A stretch of DNA of 64,000 bases from positions 2,604,001 to 2,668,000 of the forward strand of contig NZ_CP051167.1 of NCBI RefSeq assembly GCF_012295525.1, written 5' to 3'. Below are positions 42,868 to 52,074 of the stretch, piece after piece. The notes under the pieces are model-generated. The model was not told where the DNA came from, ran no database searches, and saw only the letters and a list, made by a program, of their open reading frames with translations. Both the position numbers and the translations under genes were made by a program. Position 1 is the stretch's first letter. The number at the start of each line of letters is the position of its first letter. The stretch comes from Oxynema aestuarii AP17 (GTDB lineage Bacteria; Cyanobacteriota; Cyanobacteriia; Cyanobacteriales; Laspinemataceae).

Positions 42868-43173
42868 CTACTCGTCAACGCCTTCGGCATTGACCAAATC
42901 CACTCTTTCTAATTGCCAGAGAATTTGGTTGCCCTCACGTCTGACCCTGGAGACAATCCAGTTACGCCAAACCCAGTTATCTCCACGACTGGTGACCGCG
43001 CTGGCATTGATATCCATCAGGTCGGCCAGTTCGGAACTGGTAATGAGGTAGCCTTTGCTGGCAATTTCGTCAGCAATGGCGAGGGTTTCCATGAGGTTTT
43101 GAAGTTGAGTGACCCTCACCTCACGGGGCAGGTTGTCAAGTGAATCAGCATTGGAATAGGCAGTCATATCCAT
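42868..43173 (-). CDS. Small conserved protein with helix-turn-helix-like pattern, 101 aa
   Basis: The frame can start at TTG 43182, ATG 43173 or ATG 43167; I chose 43173 (MDMTAYSNADSLDNLPREVR), without a clear ribosome-binding site to decide. The centre ASKGYLITSSELADLMDINASAVTSRG reads like a helix-turn-helix (L-x-T-x-x-E-L-A-x-L-M-x-x-x-x-S-x-V), followed by a beta wing (WIVSRVRREGNQILWQLERV). It would be a small DNA-binding protein or a winged-helix domain used in protein contact. I recall proteins of this length in many cyanobacteria but no function. It lies alone between two gene-poor regions. Confidence 0.68.
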   Translation of the reverse strand: MDMTAYSNADSLDNLPREVRVTQLQNLMETLAIADEIASKGYLITSSELADLMDINASAVTSRGDNWVWRNWIVSRVRREGNQILWQLERVDLVNAEGVDE

Positions 43174-43182
43174 ATCGGCCAA

Positions 43183-44242
43183 ATCCGAGGTTTGAAGGTC
43201 AAAAGTTTTGCAACATTGTAGCGCTTTGACAGAAGTTGGGAAGTAGGGAGAGGAGCCAGTAACCGAGGAGTCACCAGATCGGTCTGGTGGAGCTGAGGGG
43301 GTTGGTCAGGAGGGGTGATTTCTCTTGAGATTGCGGCTGAAGGCACGGCATCGAAGAGCAACCGCGCCTAGCATAGGCGATGTCTTTGAAGTCGTCAAGT
43401 TTTCTGCGGATCTACGCGCTTTTTCGTCGATGGCGTCGCGAAGCGATCGGCTTTTATGTTTTTACCAGGGCATTGTAACGAGGGCGATCGCGATCTCAAA
43501 CTTCAATGATTCGGCTTTTTACATATCGGCGCCCGATTTGAAAAATGACTGCAACTATAGTACAATTGTTGTCAAGTCAAAATATTTCGTTTTTTCCTAA
43601 TTAACGGCTTTTCAAGACTTTACAAACTGAATTGAGTGTCAGTTGTTTTGTTATTGTTTTGAATTGACCGATTTGAAACGGTCGAGGCGAAGCGCGATCG
43701 CCGCTCTGACGAGAATTCAGATTGTTGCGAATTCTCAAGCCGTTTCCCAGGTTCAGGGGTCGATATTTTTAAAGGGTCGTTCCGTGTTCGCCGCTCGATC
43801 GCGGGAGATCGACGATGAAGTTTCAGCAAGTAGATGACTTTCGGCCCGATCGCCCCATCCGAGCTGTGATTTTATCGGGAATTTCTGACGGAGCAAACGA
43901 ACGATCGCCTGGGGTCGATTTAACTTTTGTAAATCGGCTTGCTTTTTGATGGGCGATCGCCTATGAATGAGCCATCATGGGAGTTTTTTAGCACTCTGGG
44001 ATCGGTTTCATTCCAACCCAATCGGGCAACGGTCGGGGAGACAAGCTAAATCCTTTACAGATTTGCCGTCATCGGATTTTGAACCCATCAAAATCTAAAT
44101 AAAAACATCTCAACCATTCAAAATGTAAAGATTATCACAAATTTACCGATCGCCCGATCGTATTAACGAAGAATAAGAACATCTAGAAAGTATCGCGATC
44201 GCGGATTGTACAAAAAACAAAAAGGAGAATTCAGGAAAATTT
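43183..44242. other. Gene-free stretch of about 1 kb
   Basis: No frame here has a believable protein. It has scattered HIP1 sites and two short segments of the form GTCGCGAAGCGATCGG (43436 region), a common cyanobacterial repeat core. The last 180 bases before 44243 are strongly AT-rich, as for a promoter, and end in AAGGAG-like sequence at 44221-44227 and AGGAAA at 44233-44238. Confidence 0.45.
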
Positions 44243-44704
44243 ATGTTTCTCAAACGCTCTCTACACGCCACTTTTATTGTAATCGCAATCTGGGGGTTTG
44301 TAGCGAGTCCACAAACAGATCGAGACCTGTCCGAACCAACCCTGTTGCTCGATCGCTACGAAGCGCTCGCCGACCTCAAAAACGACGATCGCCCTCGGGG
44401 GAACCCAGGAGCTTATCGAAATTACACGAATGCAAGCGAACCGGAAACCCTCTCTATTTACAAGCGATCCGGCGATCGCAGAATACGAATAGAAGCGGTA
44501 TTTTCACCGGAGAATGAGGGGTTGCAGCCCGCGATCGCCTTACATCAAAACCTAAATCAAAACCCACAAATCGCGTTCGAGAGGAGCGATCGTGGCGTAT
44601 GTCAGTTACCTGAAAAAAATTGGTCTTTGAATCAGTATAAATACGATTTTCGCTCGGCGATCGCGACAGGCTACCCGAAGTTAATCGGAATCGATAGGAA
44701 CTGA
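44243..44704 (+). CDS. Putative small exported protein, 153 aa
   Basis: The N-terminus is a plausible signal peptide (basic MFLKRSL, hydrophobic HATFIVIAIWGFVA, then SPQT). The rest is hydrophilic, rich in Asn, Arg and Asp, with no motif I recognise; three in-frame HIP1 sites contribute much of its Arg/Asp content (DDRPRG, GDRRIR). An AGGAAA stands 5 bases before the ATG. The isolated position between gene-poor stretches and the low complexity leave open that this is not a gene. Confidence 0.45.
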   Translation: MFLKRSLHATFIVIAIWGFVASPQTDRDLSEPTLLLDRYEALADLKNDDRPRGNPGAYRNYTNASEPETLSIYKRSGDRRIRIEAVFSPENEGLQPAIALHQNLNQNPQIAFERSDRGVCQLPEKNWSLNQYKYDFRSAIATGYPKLIGIDRN

Positions 44705-44849
44705 ATTGACTGGAATTAAATTGACGCGATCGGTGCGATCGCAAAAGGGATGGGGAAAGCTTGAGACCAACCGAATGCCAACTCGAACACCAAAAAAAGA
44801 CTGCCCCAGTTCCCCAGTCAAATATGAGGTCAAATCGGCGATCGCGTAG

Positions 44850-44869
44850 CGTCTCCGTAGGAGAATCGC
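44850..44869. repeat. Uninterrupted copy of the CGTCTCCGT-AGGAGAATCGC repeat
   Basis: CGTCTCCGT (44850-44858) joins AGGAGAATCGC (44859-44869) directly. The copy at 18461-18504 carries a 24-base insert at exactly this joint. Confidence 0.7.
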
Positions 44870-44919
44870 GGTCGGGATTGTCGCTTGACAAACGAAGATA
44901 AAAAATGAGAGAAAATCCC

Positions 44920-46128
44920 TCACGATCGCCGATCTTGAATCAGTTTTTCCCGGATCTGTGCTACGTTCAAATCGAAACGAGCGGCGATCTCCTCGACAAT
45001 TTGTCGTTCCGCTTCCGTCATTGCCGATGACGGCGCCGTAGTGCGATAACATTGGGCGACGAGAGGAACGGCAAAATCGCGGTCGAGTCGGTCGAGTAAC
45101 TCGTCGAAAGGAATCGGATCGTCTAACTGAGCTTCGATAGCGGCGATCGATCGCGGCGTAAACTCCATCAACTCTAACTCGCGCAGGAGTTGCGATCGCG
45201 ACGTTTCCGGGTGTCTGGCGTCGAGAACTTCGGCAAAAATCCGATCCATAATTTCTTTCTGGGCGATCGCTTTTGCTAAATACGCTTCGCTGTCGCGGGC
45301 GATCGTTTGTGCGGTGACTTCCGAGGTGAGGGGATTGACCTTAGCTTCGTAAAAGCGACAGGCGGCGTAACCGAGCAGATAAAGTAGCACTGCATTCGTA
45401 CTGGCGCCGATCGCCGCGCCCGCGATCGGAATATTGCGAAAAATCCCCAATCCTGCCTTAACCGCGCCAGAACCGCCTAAAGATAAGCCAAAAATCGCTA
45501 AAACTTCCGCTTTGCGCGCCGATTGGTTTAAATCGAGCCCGTAAGCGGCAGCAATTTGATAAATTGTTTCCGCTTGTAACACCGTCGTCGCCGCCAAATC
45601 GACGCCGAATAGGGCGATCGCGAAACCGGGCAACATACTGCTCGCCAGCCCGATTCCCGCCGCCTGCACCGCTTTGTCCCACATGACGCGATGGGCAATT
45701 TCGGGGGGCGTTTCGTTGGGATGGGCCTGCTGGAGTTCGCGAACGGCGCTATACGCCTTGTCAACATCGACTTGACCGATAAAAGCGAGCAACCAATCGG
45801 CGTGCAACCATCCGGCGACTTGTTTCAACACCGGATTAGTGCCGATCGCGTCGAGGGTTTTGCCCGTTTCTTCCGTAGCGCGATCGACGAAGGTATCGAC
45901 CTCGCGGGCGGCGGAAACTCCCACTTCCGTAGCGCTTTCGCCCAATTGGGTCACCATGGCGCCAATGGATTGAATTAATTCGGAGAGGCGATCGATCGCG
46001 AGGCGATCGGCTTCAATTCCCGCGCGGTCTAATTCTTGCTGCAGATCGTCGATCGCTTGGGCGATCGGATCCTCCGACGCCTTCGACTCGGGTTGAACGT
46101 CGAAATTCAAGTTTTTCTGGTTATCCAT
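44920..46128 (-). CDS. EcsC/DUF697-like membrane-associated protein
   Basis: 402 residues from the ATG at 46128, chosen over the longer frame because GGAGG stands 6-10 bases upstream. Residues 1-100 are acidic and helical (SKASEDPIAQAIDDLQQELD). The centre matches the EcsC/DUF697 kind of domain: PPEIAHRVMWDKAVQAAGIG, LPGFAIALFGVDLAATTVLQ, ETIYQIAAAYGLDLN, then SLGGSGAVKAGLGIFRNIPI and GAAIGASTNAVLLYLLGYA. The C-terminus has a helical domain with EAERQIVEEIAARFDLN. Such proteins associate with membranes and are of unknown function. It is last in a run of minus-strand genes that includes Dps and a DJ-1/ferritin fusion, so a stress role is possible by context only. Confidence 0.65.
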   Translation of the reverse strand: MDNQKNLNFDVQPESKASEDPIAQAIDDLQQELDRAGIEADRLAIDRLSELIQSIGAMVTQLGESATEVGVSAAREVDTFVDRATEETGKTLDAIGTNPVLKQVAGWLHADWLLAFIGQVDVDKAYSAVRELQQAHPNETPPEIAHRVMWDKAVQAAGIGLASSMLPGFAIALFGVDLAATTVLQAETIYQIAAAYGLDLNQSARKAEVLAIFGLSLGGSGAVKAGLGIFRNIPIAGAAIGASTNAVLLYLLGYAACRFYEAKVNPLTSEVTAQTIARDSEAYLAKAIAQKEIMDRIFAEVLDARHPETSRSQLLRELELMEFTPRSIAAIEAQLDDPIPFDELLDRLDRDFAVPLVAQCYRTTAPSSAMTEAERQIVEEIAARFDLNVAQIREKLIQDRRS

Positions 46129-46290
46129 ATCGATCCTCCACTTCCCTCGGATATTTTGAGAAAAAAATTTCCCTCGACCGGGGGCGATCGCCCCCACTGT
46201 CCGAACAATCCCAAAGGCTATTCTCAAAAACTATCCTCAAAAACTATCCAGCTATCTCAAGACCTTGGCGCGATCTGCAAGTCCGACGCC

Positions 46291-46342
46291 AAAATCTAAA
46301 ATCTAAACAATCTAAAATCTAAACAATCTAAAATCTAAAATC
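46291..46342. repeat. AT-rich heptamer array (AAATCTA / AAACAATCTA)
   Basis: About seven units of AAATCTA, three of them joined through AACA spacers, between the EcsC-like gene and the DJ-1/ferritin gene. The best-formed of the four such tracts in the window. Confidence 0.75.
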
Positions 46343-46391
46343 GATCGCATCTCCCGCAGAAGACGCGATCGATCTGAATCGATCCGGGTTC

Positions 46392-47483
46392 TTATACCGC
46401 GACTCCCGTCGTCGGTTTGGCGGGTTCGGGCGATCGGATCCCGAGTCGCGCATCGTACAATTCCACCACGCGATATTCGGCGTGAGCTAATTCATTCGCG
46501 ATCGTCGCAAAAATCATCGTCGAAACGGGATCTGTATATTTAGACGCCAGATGGGCCGCATCGATCGCCCCCGTTTGTAAGTCGCCCAAAGCCCGACGTA
46601 AAATATCGAGGTCGTTACTCGACGGTAACCAACTCGTCAGCGTCGCCAGCGCTTCGCCGACAAACGACGGGATCGCGGGTTGTCCGCCCAACGTGCGGAT
46701 GCGTTGTTCGAGCAGTTCGAGGTGACGCCCTTTCGTTTCGGCAATTTCGCGTAACAGCAAACTAGTAGCCGCATCTTCGGTTTTGTCCGCATAGTGCCGA
46801 AACGCCTCTTGGGTGTAGCGTTCCCCAGCCAGGGCTTTATTCAACCCTTCGATAATTTCATTTTTACTCGATCCGCCCCAGGCTTCGCCGAGTTGCCACC
46901 ACTGGGCCTCAGTATCGTTTTCGTCGGGAAGGACGCGATCGGGAATTTCCAGTTGCAGGCGAGAGAGAATCGCCGTGGTAAAAATCGGCAAGTCGCCGGG
47001 TTGACGGGAGGTAATCAACTGGGTATCGATCGCCAGAGGTTCGTCAATATAAGTCCCACCCGCATTTTCGATGTCTTTGCGAATGGCGCCATATCCAGTG
47101 ACGCGACAACCGCGCAGTAAGTCCGCTTCGATCAAAAGCTGCGGTCCGTGACAGATCGCCGCAATTAATTTACCCGAGGCGGCAGCTTCTTTGACAAATC
47201 CAACCGTGTTGCGATTGGTACGCATTTTGTCGGGCGCACCCCCACCGGGAATGACCACGGCGTCAAACTCGCGCGGACGCGCTTCGGCGGTGGTGGCGTC
47301 GGGTTTGATGCTGACTTTGCCCGACTTACCGCGATATTCTTCGTTCATGCGCGCGCCGAGGACTTGTACCTGTGCCCCCGCTTCTTGCAGGGCTTGGTAA
47401 GGGACTTGAAATTCCGAATCTTCGACGTTTTGTTCGATTAAAATGGCAACTTTTTTGAGCTTTTTAGAATTATCGGCTGTCAT
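46392..47483 (-). CDS. DJ-1/PfpI-family protein fused to a ferritin-like domain
   Basis: 363 residues. Residues 8-190 are a DJ-1/PfpI glutamine-amidotransferase-like domain: KVAILIEQNVEDSEFQVPY, FDAVVIPGGGAPDKMRTN and the nucleophile Cys111 in LIAAICHGPQLLIEADLL, with ITSRQPGDLPIFTTAIL. Residues about 205-350 form a helical domain with metal-ligand-like spacing: GLNKALAGERYTQEAFRHYA, REIAETKGRHLELLEQRI (E..x..H) and ATIANELAHAEYRVVELYD (E-x-x-H), typical of ferritin-like/rubrerythrin bundles. DJ-1/PfpI proteins act in stress as chaperones, deglycases or proteases (debated); the ferritin part would bind iron or reduce peroxide. A soluble protein. It lies in a stress-like cluster with Dps two genes upstream. 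Confidence 0.82.
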   Translation of the reverse strand: MTADNSKKLKKVAILIEQNVEDSEFQVPYQALQEAGAQVQVLGARMNEEYRGKSGKVSIKPDATTAEARPREFDAVVIPGGGAPDKMRTNRNTVGFVKEAAASGKLIAAICHGPQLLIEADLLRGCRVTGYGAIRKDIENAGGTYIDEPLAIDTQLITSRQPGDLPIFTTAILSRLQLEIPDRVLPDENDTEAQWWQLGEAWGGSSKNEIIEGLNKALAGERYTQEAFRHYADKTEDAATSLLLREIAETKGRHLELLEQRIRTLGGQPAIPSFVGEALATLTSWLPSSNDLDILRRALGDLQTGAIDAAHLASKYTDPVSTMIFATIANELAHAEYRVVELYDARLGIRSPEPAKPTTGVAV

Positions 47484-47546
47484 AAAAGACCTCTAATGAC
47501 TACAGGGGTGAAGGGGATTTTCAGTTCGCGCCAATCCCGTTCGTTG

Positions 47547-48068
47547 TTAGTTCAAGTAAACCCAACCGGATTCATCGACGCGCAAGGCGTTGCGGTCCAT
47601 GTCTAATGCGGTGGTTTCGTCCAAAGTAATTTCTAAAATTCCTTCTTGAGAAAACACTTTCGTTTCCGCTTGTAACAAGCCGTCATCTTGTCGTTGGAAG
47701 GTGACGGTTACCGGGTCTTCTAGTCCGGTGAGGGTGATTTCACGATCGCCCATTAAAAAGCGGTCTTCGGTATCGCCGACGACTTGGTATTTAATGGGTG
47801 CGGCAGTGGAGTTGATTAAGCGGATGCTAAATTCGCCGTTATTGTCGGGAACTGCAGCGACGGGGGTGTTGCGCGATCGCGGTAGGGGTGTCCTTTGTGC
47901 TAACATTTCGGCGTTAGCCCTTTCGCCGTCTTTCTCGCTGGCGCGCGTTTCGGCGATCGCCGCGCGCGGACTGGTACTCATAGTGAAGAGCAATCCGCCT
48001 AAAATAGCGGCAAAAATGCTGAAGTTGCGTTCGGGGTGAGAGTTTAGATTAAACATGTTTTTAAACAT
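47547..48068 (-). CDS. Exported protein of unknown function, 173 aa
   Basis: A signal peptide is likely (NFSIFAAILGGLLFTMSTSPRAAIAE, cleavage after AIA). The mature protein starts with a charged low-complexity stretch and continues as a predicted all-beta domain (FSIRLINSTAAPIKYQVVGD, REITLTGLEDPVTVTFQRQD, GILEITLDETTALDMDRNAL), ending GWVYLN. It looks like a small periplasmic beta-sandwich. AGAGG stands about 10 bases upstream of the ATG. Neighbours are the DJ-1/ferritin gene 63 bases downstream and Dps 160 bases upstream, all on one strand. No family name is known to me. Confidence 0.68.
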   Translation of the reverse strand: MFKNMFNLNSHPERNFSIFAAILGGLLFTMSTSPRAAIAETRASEKDGERANAEMLAQRTPLPRSRNTPVAAVPDNNGEFSIRLINSTAAPIKYQVVGDTEDRFLMGDREITLTGLEDPVTVTFQRQDDGLLQAETKVFSQEGILEITLDETTALDMDRNALRVDESGWVYLN

Positions 48069-48228
48069 AGGTTTTGTCCTCTTTGGTGGTACGGGCGAAT
48101 TGAATTAAGGTTTTAAAAGATTTAAAACATCGAAAAGATTTGAAAAATTTGGCAAATCTCAGGGAGGGGCGATCGCCTCAGTGGGCGCGAGGGCGATCGC
48201 CCCTCGGAATCGGGGAGTGAGAAACAGT

Positions 48229-48738
48229 TTAATCCGCCAGCAAACTGCGAAGCATCCACGCCGTTTTCTCGTGAACTTGCATTCGTTGAGTCAGCAAGTC
48301 GAGGGTGGGTTGGTCGTTCGCTTTCTCCGCGATCTCCAGCAGTTCTCTCGCCGTTCTGACCACGCTTTCTTGACCTTCGACCAAGCGGCGAACCATGTCT
48401 TTCGCCCCTAAAACGCCGCGATCTTCTTCGATCGAACTGAGGCGCGCGAATTCGTCGTAGGTTCCCGGCGCGGGGAAGCCTAACGTGCGGATACGTTCGG
48501 CAATTTCGTCCACGGCCAAGGCCAACTCATTATACTGCTCTTCAAACATTGTATGCAGCATGTGAAACATCGGCCCGGTGACGTTCCAGTGAAAATTATG
48601 GGTTTTTAGGTATAGAGTATAGGTGTCGGCCAGTACCCGAGACAATCCGGCAGCAATTTCGCGACGGCTGTCTTCGTCGATCCCGATGTTAATTTCCGGT
48701 TGAGTAGCGGCGGGACGAGTACCTGTAGCGGTCGTCAT
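48229..48738 (-). CDS. dps: Dps-family ferritin-like DNA-protecting protein
   Basis: 169 residues from the ATG at 48738 (a TTG codon just before it is not needed). AAGGAGG stands 9 bases upstream, a strong site. The Dps fold is clear: [20 protein letters not shown] (His ligands of the intersubunit ferroxidase centre), [23 protein letters not shown] (Asp/Glu ligands), then [24 protein letters not shown]. Dps dodecamers oxidise and store iron with peroxide and protect DNA. Whether this one binds DNA is unclear, because the N-terminal tail ([13 protein letters not shown]) is short and has little positive charge. Context with a hydrophilic protein and a DJ-1/ferritin fusion supports an oxidative-stress role. 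Confidence 0.93.
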   Translation of the reverse strand: MTTATGTRPAATQPEINIGIDEDSRREIAAGLSRVLADTYTLYLKTHNFHWNVTGPMFHMLHTMFEEQYNELALAVDEIAERIRTLGFPAPGTYDEFARLSSIEEDRGVLGAKDMVRRLVEGQESVVRTARELLEIAEKANDQPTLDLLTQRMQVHEKTAWMLRSLLAD

Positions 48739-48851
48739 CAATAAACCTCCTTAAATGTGTTTTAAAACTGTTTTAGATGCTCGATTGCTTTTGGAAAGAC
48801 GCGGGGATTGAAGTGAGGGAAGAACCCCCGCTTTTCCAGGGGGCGGCGCGC

Positions 48852-49229
48852 TTAGATGACGCCCGTTCCTTTGCCCCGGCGATCGCCTTCCATGGTCAAC
48901 TTGCCTTCTTCGTCGTGATGCTTGACCTGTTCTTGCTCTTGCAAGCGGGCTTCCCGGTTCGCTTCTTCCCGTTCGCGCAGGTCGCCGGGTTCGTTGACGT
49001 ACATTTCCGGCTCGATCGCGTAGTTGTTGGCGCGGCCTTCATTATCTACGGTATAACCGCCCGTGGTGTCGATTCCAGAACGACCGTCTTCGGGTTTGTG
49101 TTGGAAATTTTCGCCCTCGCGTTCTTGGCGGGCGGCGATTTCGGCGGGTTCGATGCCGCGATCGTAACCCGGTTCCATGCGGTCTTCTTTAACTTGTTTG
49201 TCGTTATGGCTGATGCGATCGACGCTCAT
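48852..49229 (-). CDS. Very hydrophilic, probably disordered protein, 125 aa
   Basis: Nearly all residues are charged or polar (HNDKQVKEDRMEPGYDRG, REREEANREARLQEQEQVKHH), with no hydrophobic core beyond a few aromatic positions. This composition resembles hydrophilin/stress-linked small proteins. AAGGAGG precedes the ATG by 8 bases, embedded in the same AAGGAGGTTTAT sequence as in front of dps, so both should be translated strongly. No named domain is recognised. It lies 113 bases upstream of dps on the same strand. Confidence 0.75.
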   Translation of the reverse strand: MSVDRISHNDKQVKEDRMEPGYDRGIEPAEIAARQEREGENFQHKPEDGRSGIDTTGGYTVDNEGRANNYAIEPEMYVNEPGDLREREEANREARLQEQEQVKHHDEEGKLTMEGDRRGKGTGVI

Positions 49230-49372
49230 ATATAAACCTCCTTGCGGTTTAGCTCGATTACATTAATACCCTAACCAGTAGGAGGGGGCATCTCAAACTA
49301 TCTCTGGTAAGAGCTTTTGATTACGTCTGTAGGTAGAGACCGCAAGGTTTCGAGGCGATCGCGCGATCGATT

Positions 49373-50272
49373 CTAGGGGCGATCGTTGCGGGGGGAGTCG
49401 CCGAGGGCGATCGCGTGGCGATTGGGGACGATCCGCGATCCGTAGCGATTGGCGTAGACTTGGGTAAATTCCGCCCCAAAAAACAGGATTTGCGCCGAAT
49501 AGTTCACCCACAGGAGAATGACGACAAAGGATCCGGCAGCGCCGTAAGCCGAACCGACGCTACTATTACCGAGGTATAAACCGATCGCCCATTTACCCAC
49601 GGCGAATAACAACGAAGTAATCGACGCCCCCATCCAAACGTCACTCCAGGCAACTTTGGCATCGGGCAGCACTTTATAGATGGTGGCAAATAAAACCGTA
49701 ACGATCGCAAACGAAAGGGTTAAATTTAACACCTGCCACAGTAGAATGACCTGGGGGAACAGGTGGTCGAAATATTTCCCCATCGCCGCCAACCCCGCAC
49801 TGACCGCGAGGGAGACCAACAGCAAAAAGGCGATCGCCAAGACCATCGCAAACGATAAAAAACGCTTTTGTAACAAGCCTTTAATCCCCCGTCCCGGTTT
49901 CGGTTGGACGTTCCAAATCGTATTGAGCGCATCTTGCAATTGGGTAAATAAACCCGTCGCGCCAAACAGCAAAATCGCGATTCCGGCGATCGTGGCGACG
50001 ATTCCCGATTGAGGACGGCGTGCGTTTTCAATTAAATTTTGAATCACTTGCGCCCCTTCGCGTCCGACGAGGCCCTGCAATTGGGCGACGATTTCTCCTT
50101 GGGCCGCATCTTGTCCGAATACGAACCCGGCGACGGCGATGACGATGATTAACATCGGTGCGAGAGAAAAGGCGGTGTAATAAGCTAAAGCAGCAGCCAG
50201 TCGCGAGGCTTTGTCCTTTTGCCAAGCGATGAAGGTCAGTTTAAGCAGTTTGAAAATCAATTTAAATTTCAC
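49373..50272 (-). CDS. YihY/BrkB-family inner-membrane protein
   Basis: 299 residues with a GTG start. The family pattern is clear: KDKASRLAAALAYYTAFSLAP at the N-terminus, GREGAQVIQNLIENARRP, then GATGLFTQLQDALNTIWNV, and the end SAQILFFGAEFTQVYANRYG. Six membrane helices can be traced. The family was once called ribonuclease BN by mistake; it is a transporter-like or envelope protein of unclear function. The reverse-strand gene stands alone between the hydrophilic stress protein and aroK. Confidence 0.9.
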   Translation of the reverse strand: MKFKLIFKLLKLTFIAWQKDKASRLAAALAYYTAFSLAPMLIIVIAVAGFVFGQDAAQGEIVAQLQGLVGREGAQVIQNLIENARRPQSGIVATIAGIAILLFGATGLFTQLQDALNTIWNVQPKPGRGIKGLLQKRFLSFAMVLAIAFLLLVSLAVSAGLAAMGKYFDHLFPQVILLWQVLNLTLSFAIVTVLFATIYKVLPDAKVAWSDVWMGASITSLLFAVGKWAIGLYLGNSSVGSAYGAAGSFVVILLWVNYSAQILFFGAEFTQVYANRYGSRIVPNRHAIALGDSPRNDRP

Positions 50273-50427
50273 GATCGAATCGAGGTTTGAATCGGTTAGT
50301 CAACGAGCTTCATTGTAAAAGGCGATCGCGGCGTTCGAGGCTGCCGCATTCGATGTTATTTTTAATGGGGTGAACGTCGAGCTGCCGTTGTCAAATTGCA
50401 CTCGTCAACCTTGAGAGATTTTATTGA

Positions 50428-50994
50428 GTGACAGCAAGGGTGACTGATTCTTTATTACAAAACGTCAATCTGTATTTAGTCGGGATGATGGGGTCGGGAA
50501 AAACCACCGTCGGGCGCTTGTTGGCGCGAGAACTCGGCTATCAGTTTTTCGATACCGACGAACTGGTCGAAGAAGTGGCCGGATGTTCGATCGCCCAAAT
50601 TTTTGCCGACGCAGGAGAGGCGCAATTCCGCCAACTGGAAAGTCAAGTGCTCGAACAACTGTGCGCCTATCAAAAATTGCTAGTCGCCACGGGAGGGGGG
50701 ATCGTTCTGTCTCCCAAAAATTGGAGTTACTTGCATCACGGACTTGTCGTCTGGTTGGACGTTTCCGCCGAACAATTGTACCGACGCCTGCAAGGGGATA
50801 GCAGCCGACCTTTGTTACAAAATCCTGACCCGTTGGCGACCTTGCGATCGTTGTTGGCGTCGCGACAAGGGTTATACGCCCAAGCCGATTTGCGCCTGGT
50901 CGTCGGGGAAGGAGAAACCCCGGAAGCCATTGTGCGAAGGGCGATCGCGGAAATTCCCAAATGCCTCAAAACGACAACGGTCGATCTCAATTGA
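50428..50994 (+). CDS. aroK: Shikimate kinase
   Basis: 188 residues with a GTG start. It phosphorylates shikimate at O3 with ATP in aromatic amino acid synthesis. Seen: Walker [26 protein letters not shown] (shikimate/Mg2+ Asp), [12 protein letters not shown], the [13 protein letters not shown] block and SSRPLLQ in the lid. Usual length and order. It lies 122 bases before argB on the same strand. An alternative start a few codons in is possible, because homology begins near [12 protein letters not shown]. Confidence 0.94.
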   Translation: MTARVTDSLLQNVNLYLVGMMGSGKTTVGRLLARELGYQFFDTDELVEEVAGCSIAQIFADAGEAQFRQLESQVLEQLCAYQKLLVATGGGIVLSPKNWSYLHHGLVVWLDVSAEQLYRRLQGDSSRPLLQNPDPLATLRSLLASRQGLYAQADLRLVVGEGETPEAIVRRAIAEIPKCLKTTTVDLN

Positions 50995-51116
50995 AACCCA
51001 CCATGGGTGGCGAACGGCGATCGCCCGGCGGCGCAAAAGCGTTCGGCACTGAGTTGTAGTTGGCGCGAACCTCCTCTAAACTTCGATAAAAGCCTTTTCT
51101 CGCGATTTAGCCATCC

Positions 51117-52013
51117 ATGCTCACTGAAAACGAATCCATCGAGAAGAATGCAGACGCGATCCGCGTCAAAGTCCTCAGCGAGGCGCTGCCGTACATCCAA
51201 AAATTTGCCGGACGCACGATCGTCGTCAAATACGGTGGGGCGGCGATGAAAGATAGTACCTTAAAAGACCAGGTGATGCGAGATTTGGTCTTTTTGTCTT
51301 GCGTGGGGGTTCGTCCGGTACTCGTCCACGGGGGCGGTCCGGAAATTAATAGCTGGTTGGGCAAACTGGGAATCGAACCCCAGTTTAAAAATGGCTTGCG
51401 GGTGACCGATGCGGCGACGATGGACGTGGTGGAAATGGTCTTAGTCGGTCGGGTCAATAAAGAAATTGTGTCCCTGATCGATCGGGCGGGGGGTTCGGCG
51501 ATCGGTTTGTGCGGTAAAGACGGTAATTTAATCACGGCGCGACCCCAGGGGCAGGAGGGGATTGGCTTTGTCGGCGAAGTCAGTACGGTCAATATCGACG
51601 CGATCGATACCTTGGTGAATGCGGGTTATATTCCCGTGGTGTCGAGTGTGGCGGCGGACGAATCGGGACAAGCTTACAATATCAACGCCGATACGGTGGC
51701 GGGAGAATTGGCGGCAGCCCTGGGGGCTGAAAAGTTGATTTTGATGACGGATACGCCGGGGATTTTGCAGGATTACCACGATCCGTCCACTTTGTTGACG
51801 AAAATAGATATACAAAAGGCGCGAGAATTGATTAAGGATGGCACGGTAGCGGGGGGGATGATTCCGAAAGTAACCTGTTGCGTGCGATCGCTGGCTCAGG
51901 GAGTGCGTGCCGCTCATATTATTGACGGTCGGATTCCTCACGCCTTGTTATTGGAGGTGTTCACCGATTCCGGAATCGGTTCGATGATCGTCGCTTCGGA
52001 GTTTATGCCTTAG
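51117..52013 (+). CDS. argB: N-acetylglutamate kinase
   Basis: 298 residues. It phosphorylates N-acetyl-L-glutamate, the controlled step of arginine synthesis in cyanobacteria. Seen: [13 protein letters not shown] (ATP-binding Lys), [48 protein letters not shown] and [14 protein letters not shown]. The N-terminal helix ([19 protein letters not shown]), known to form the hexamer in arginine-sensitive enzymes, is present. In cyanobacteria this enzyme is activated by binding PII; the residues for that are on the body of the kinase and look conserved, but this is family knowledge. A GC-rich imperfect hairpin lies in the 61 bases before the convergent next gene. Confidence 0.96.
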   Translation: MLTENESIEKNADAIRVKVLSEALPYIQKFAGRTIVVKYGGAAMKDSTLKDQVMRDLVFLSCVGVRPVLVHGGGPEINSWLGKLGIEPQFKNGLRVTDAATMDVVEMVLVGRVNKEIVSLIDRAGGSAIGLCGKDGNLITARPQGQEGIGFVGEVSTVNIDAIDTLVNAGYIPVVSSVAADESGQAYNINADTVAGELAAALGAEKLILMTDTPGILQDYHDPSTLLTKIDIQKARELIKDGTVAGGMIPKVTCCVRSLAQGVRAAHIIDGRIPHALLLEVFTDSGIGSMIVASEFMP

Positions 52014-52074
52014 CCCGAGGCAGAAACAAGGGGGGCGTGGGGCGGCGATCGCCCGGACGCGCCCCCAGGGAGGT

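Noticed and set aside
48164-48205. 14-bp stem GAGGGGCGATCGCC and its complement downstream of dps
   Set aside because: Considered as the dps terminator, but the stem is made of two HIP1 sites and no T-run follows on the reverse strand.
52030-52070. GC-rich hairpin between argB and the convergent exported-protein gene
   Set aside because: The arms pair imperfectly and no T-run follows on either strand, so I did not call a terminator.
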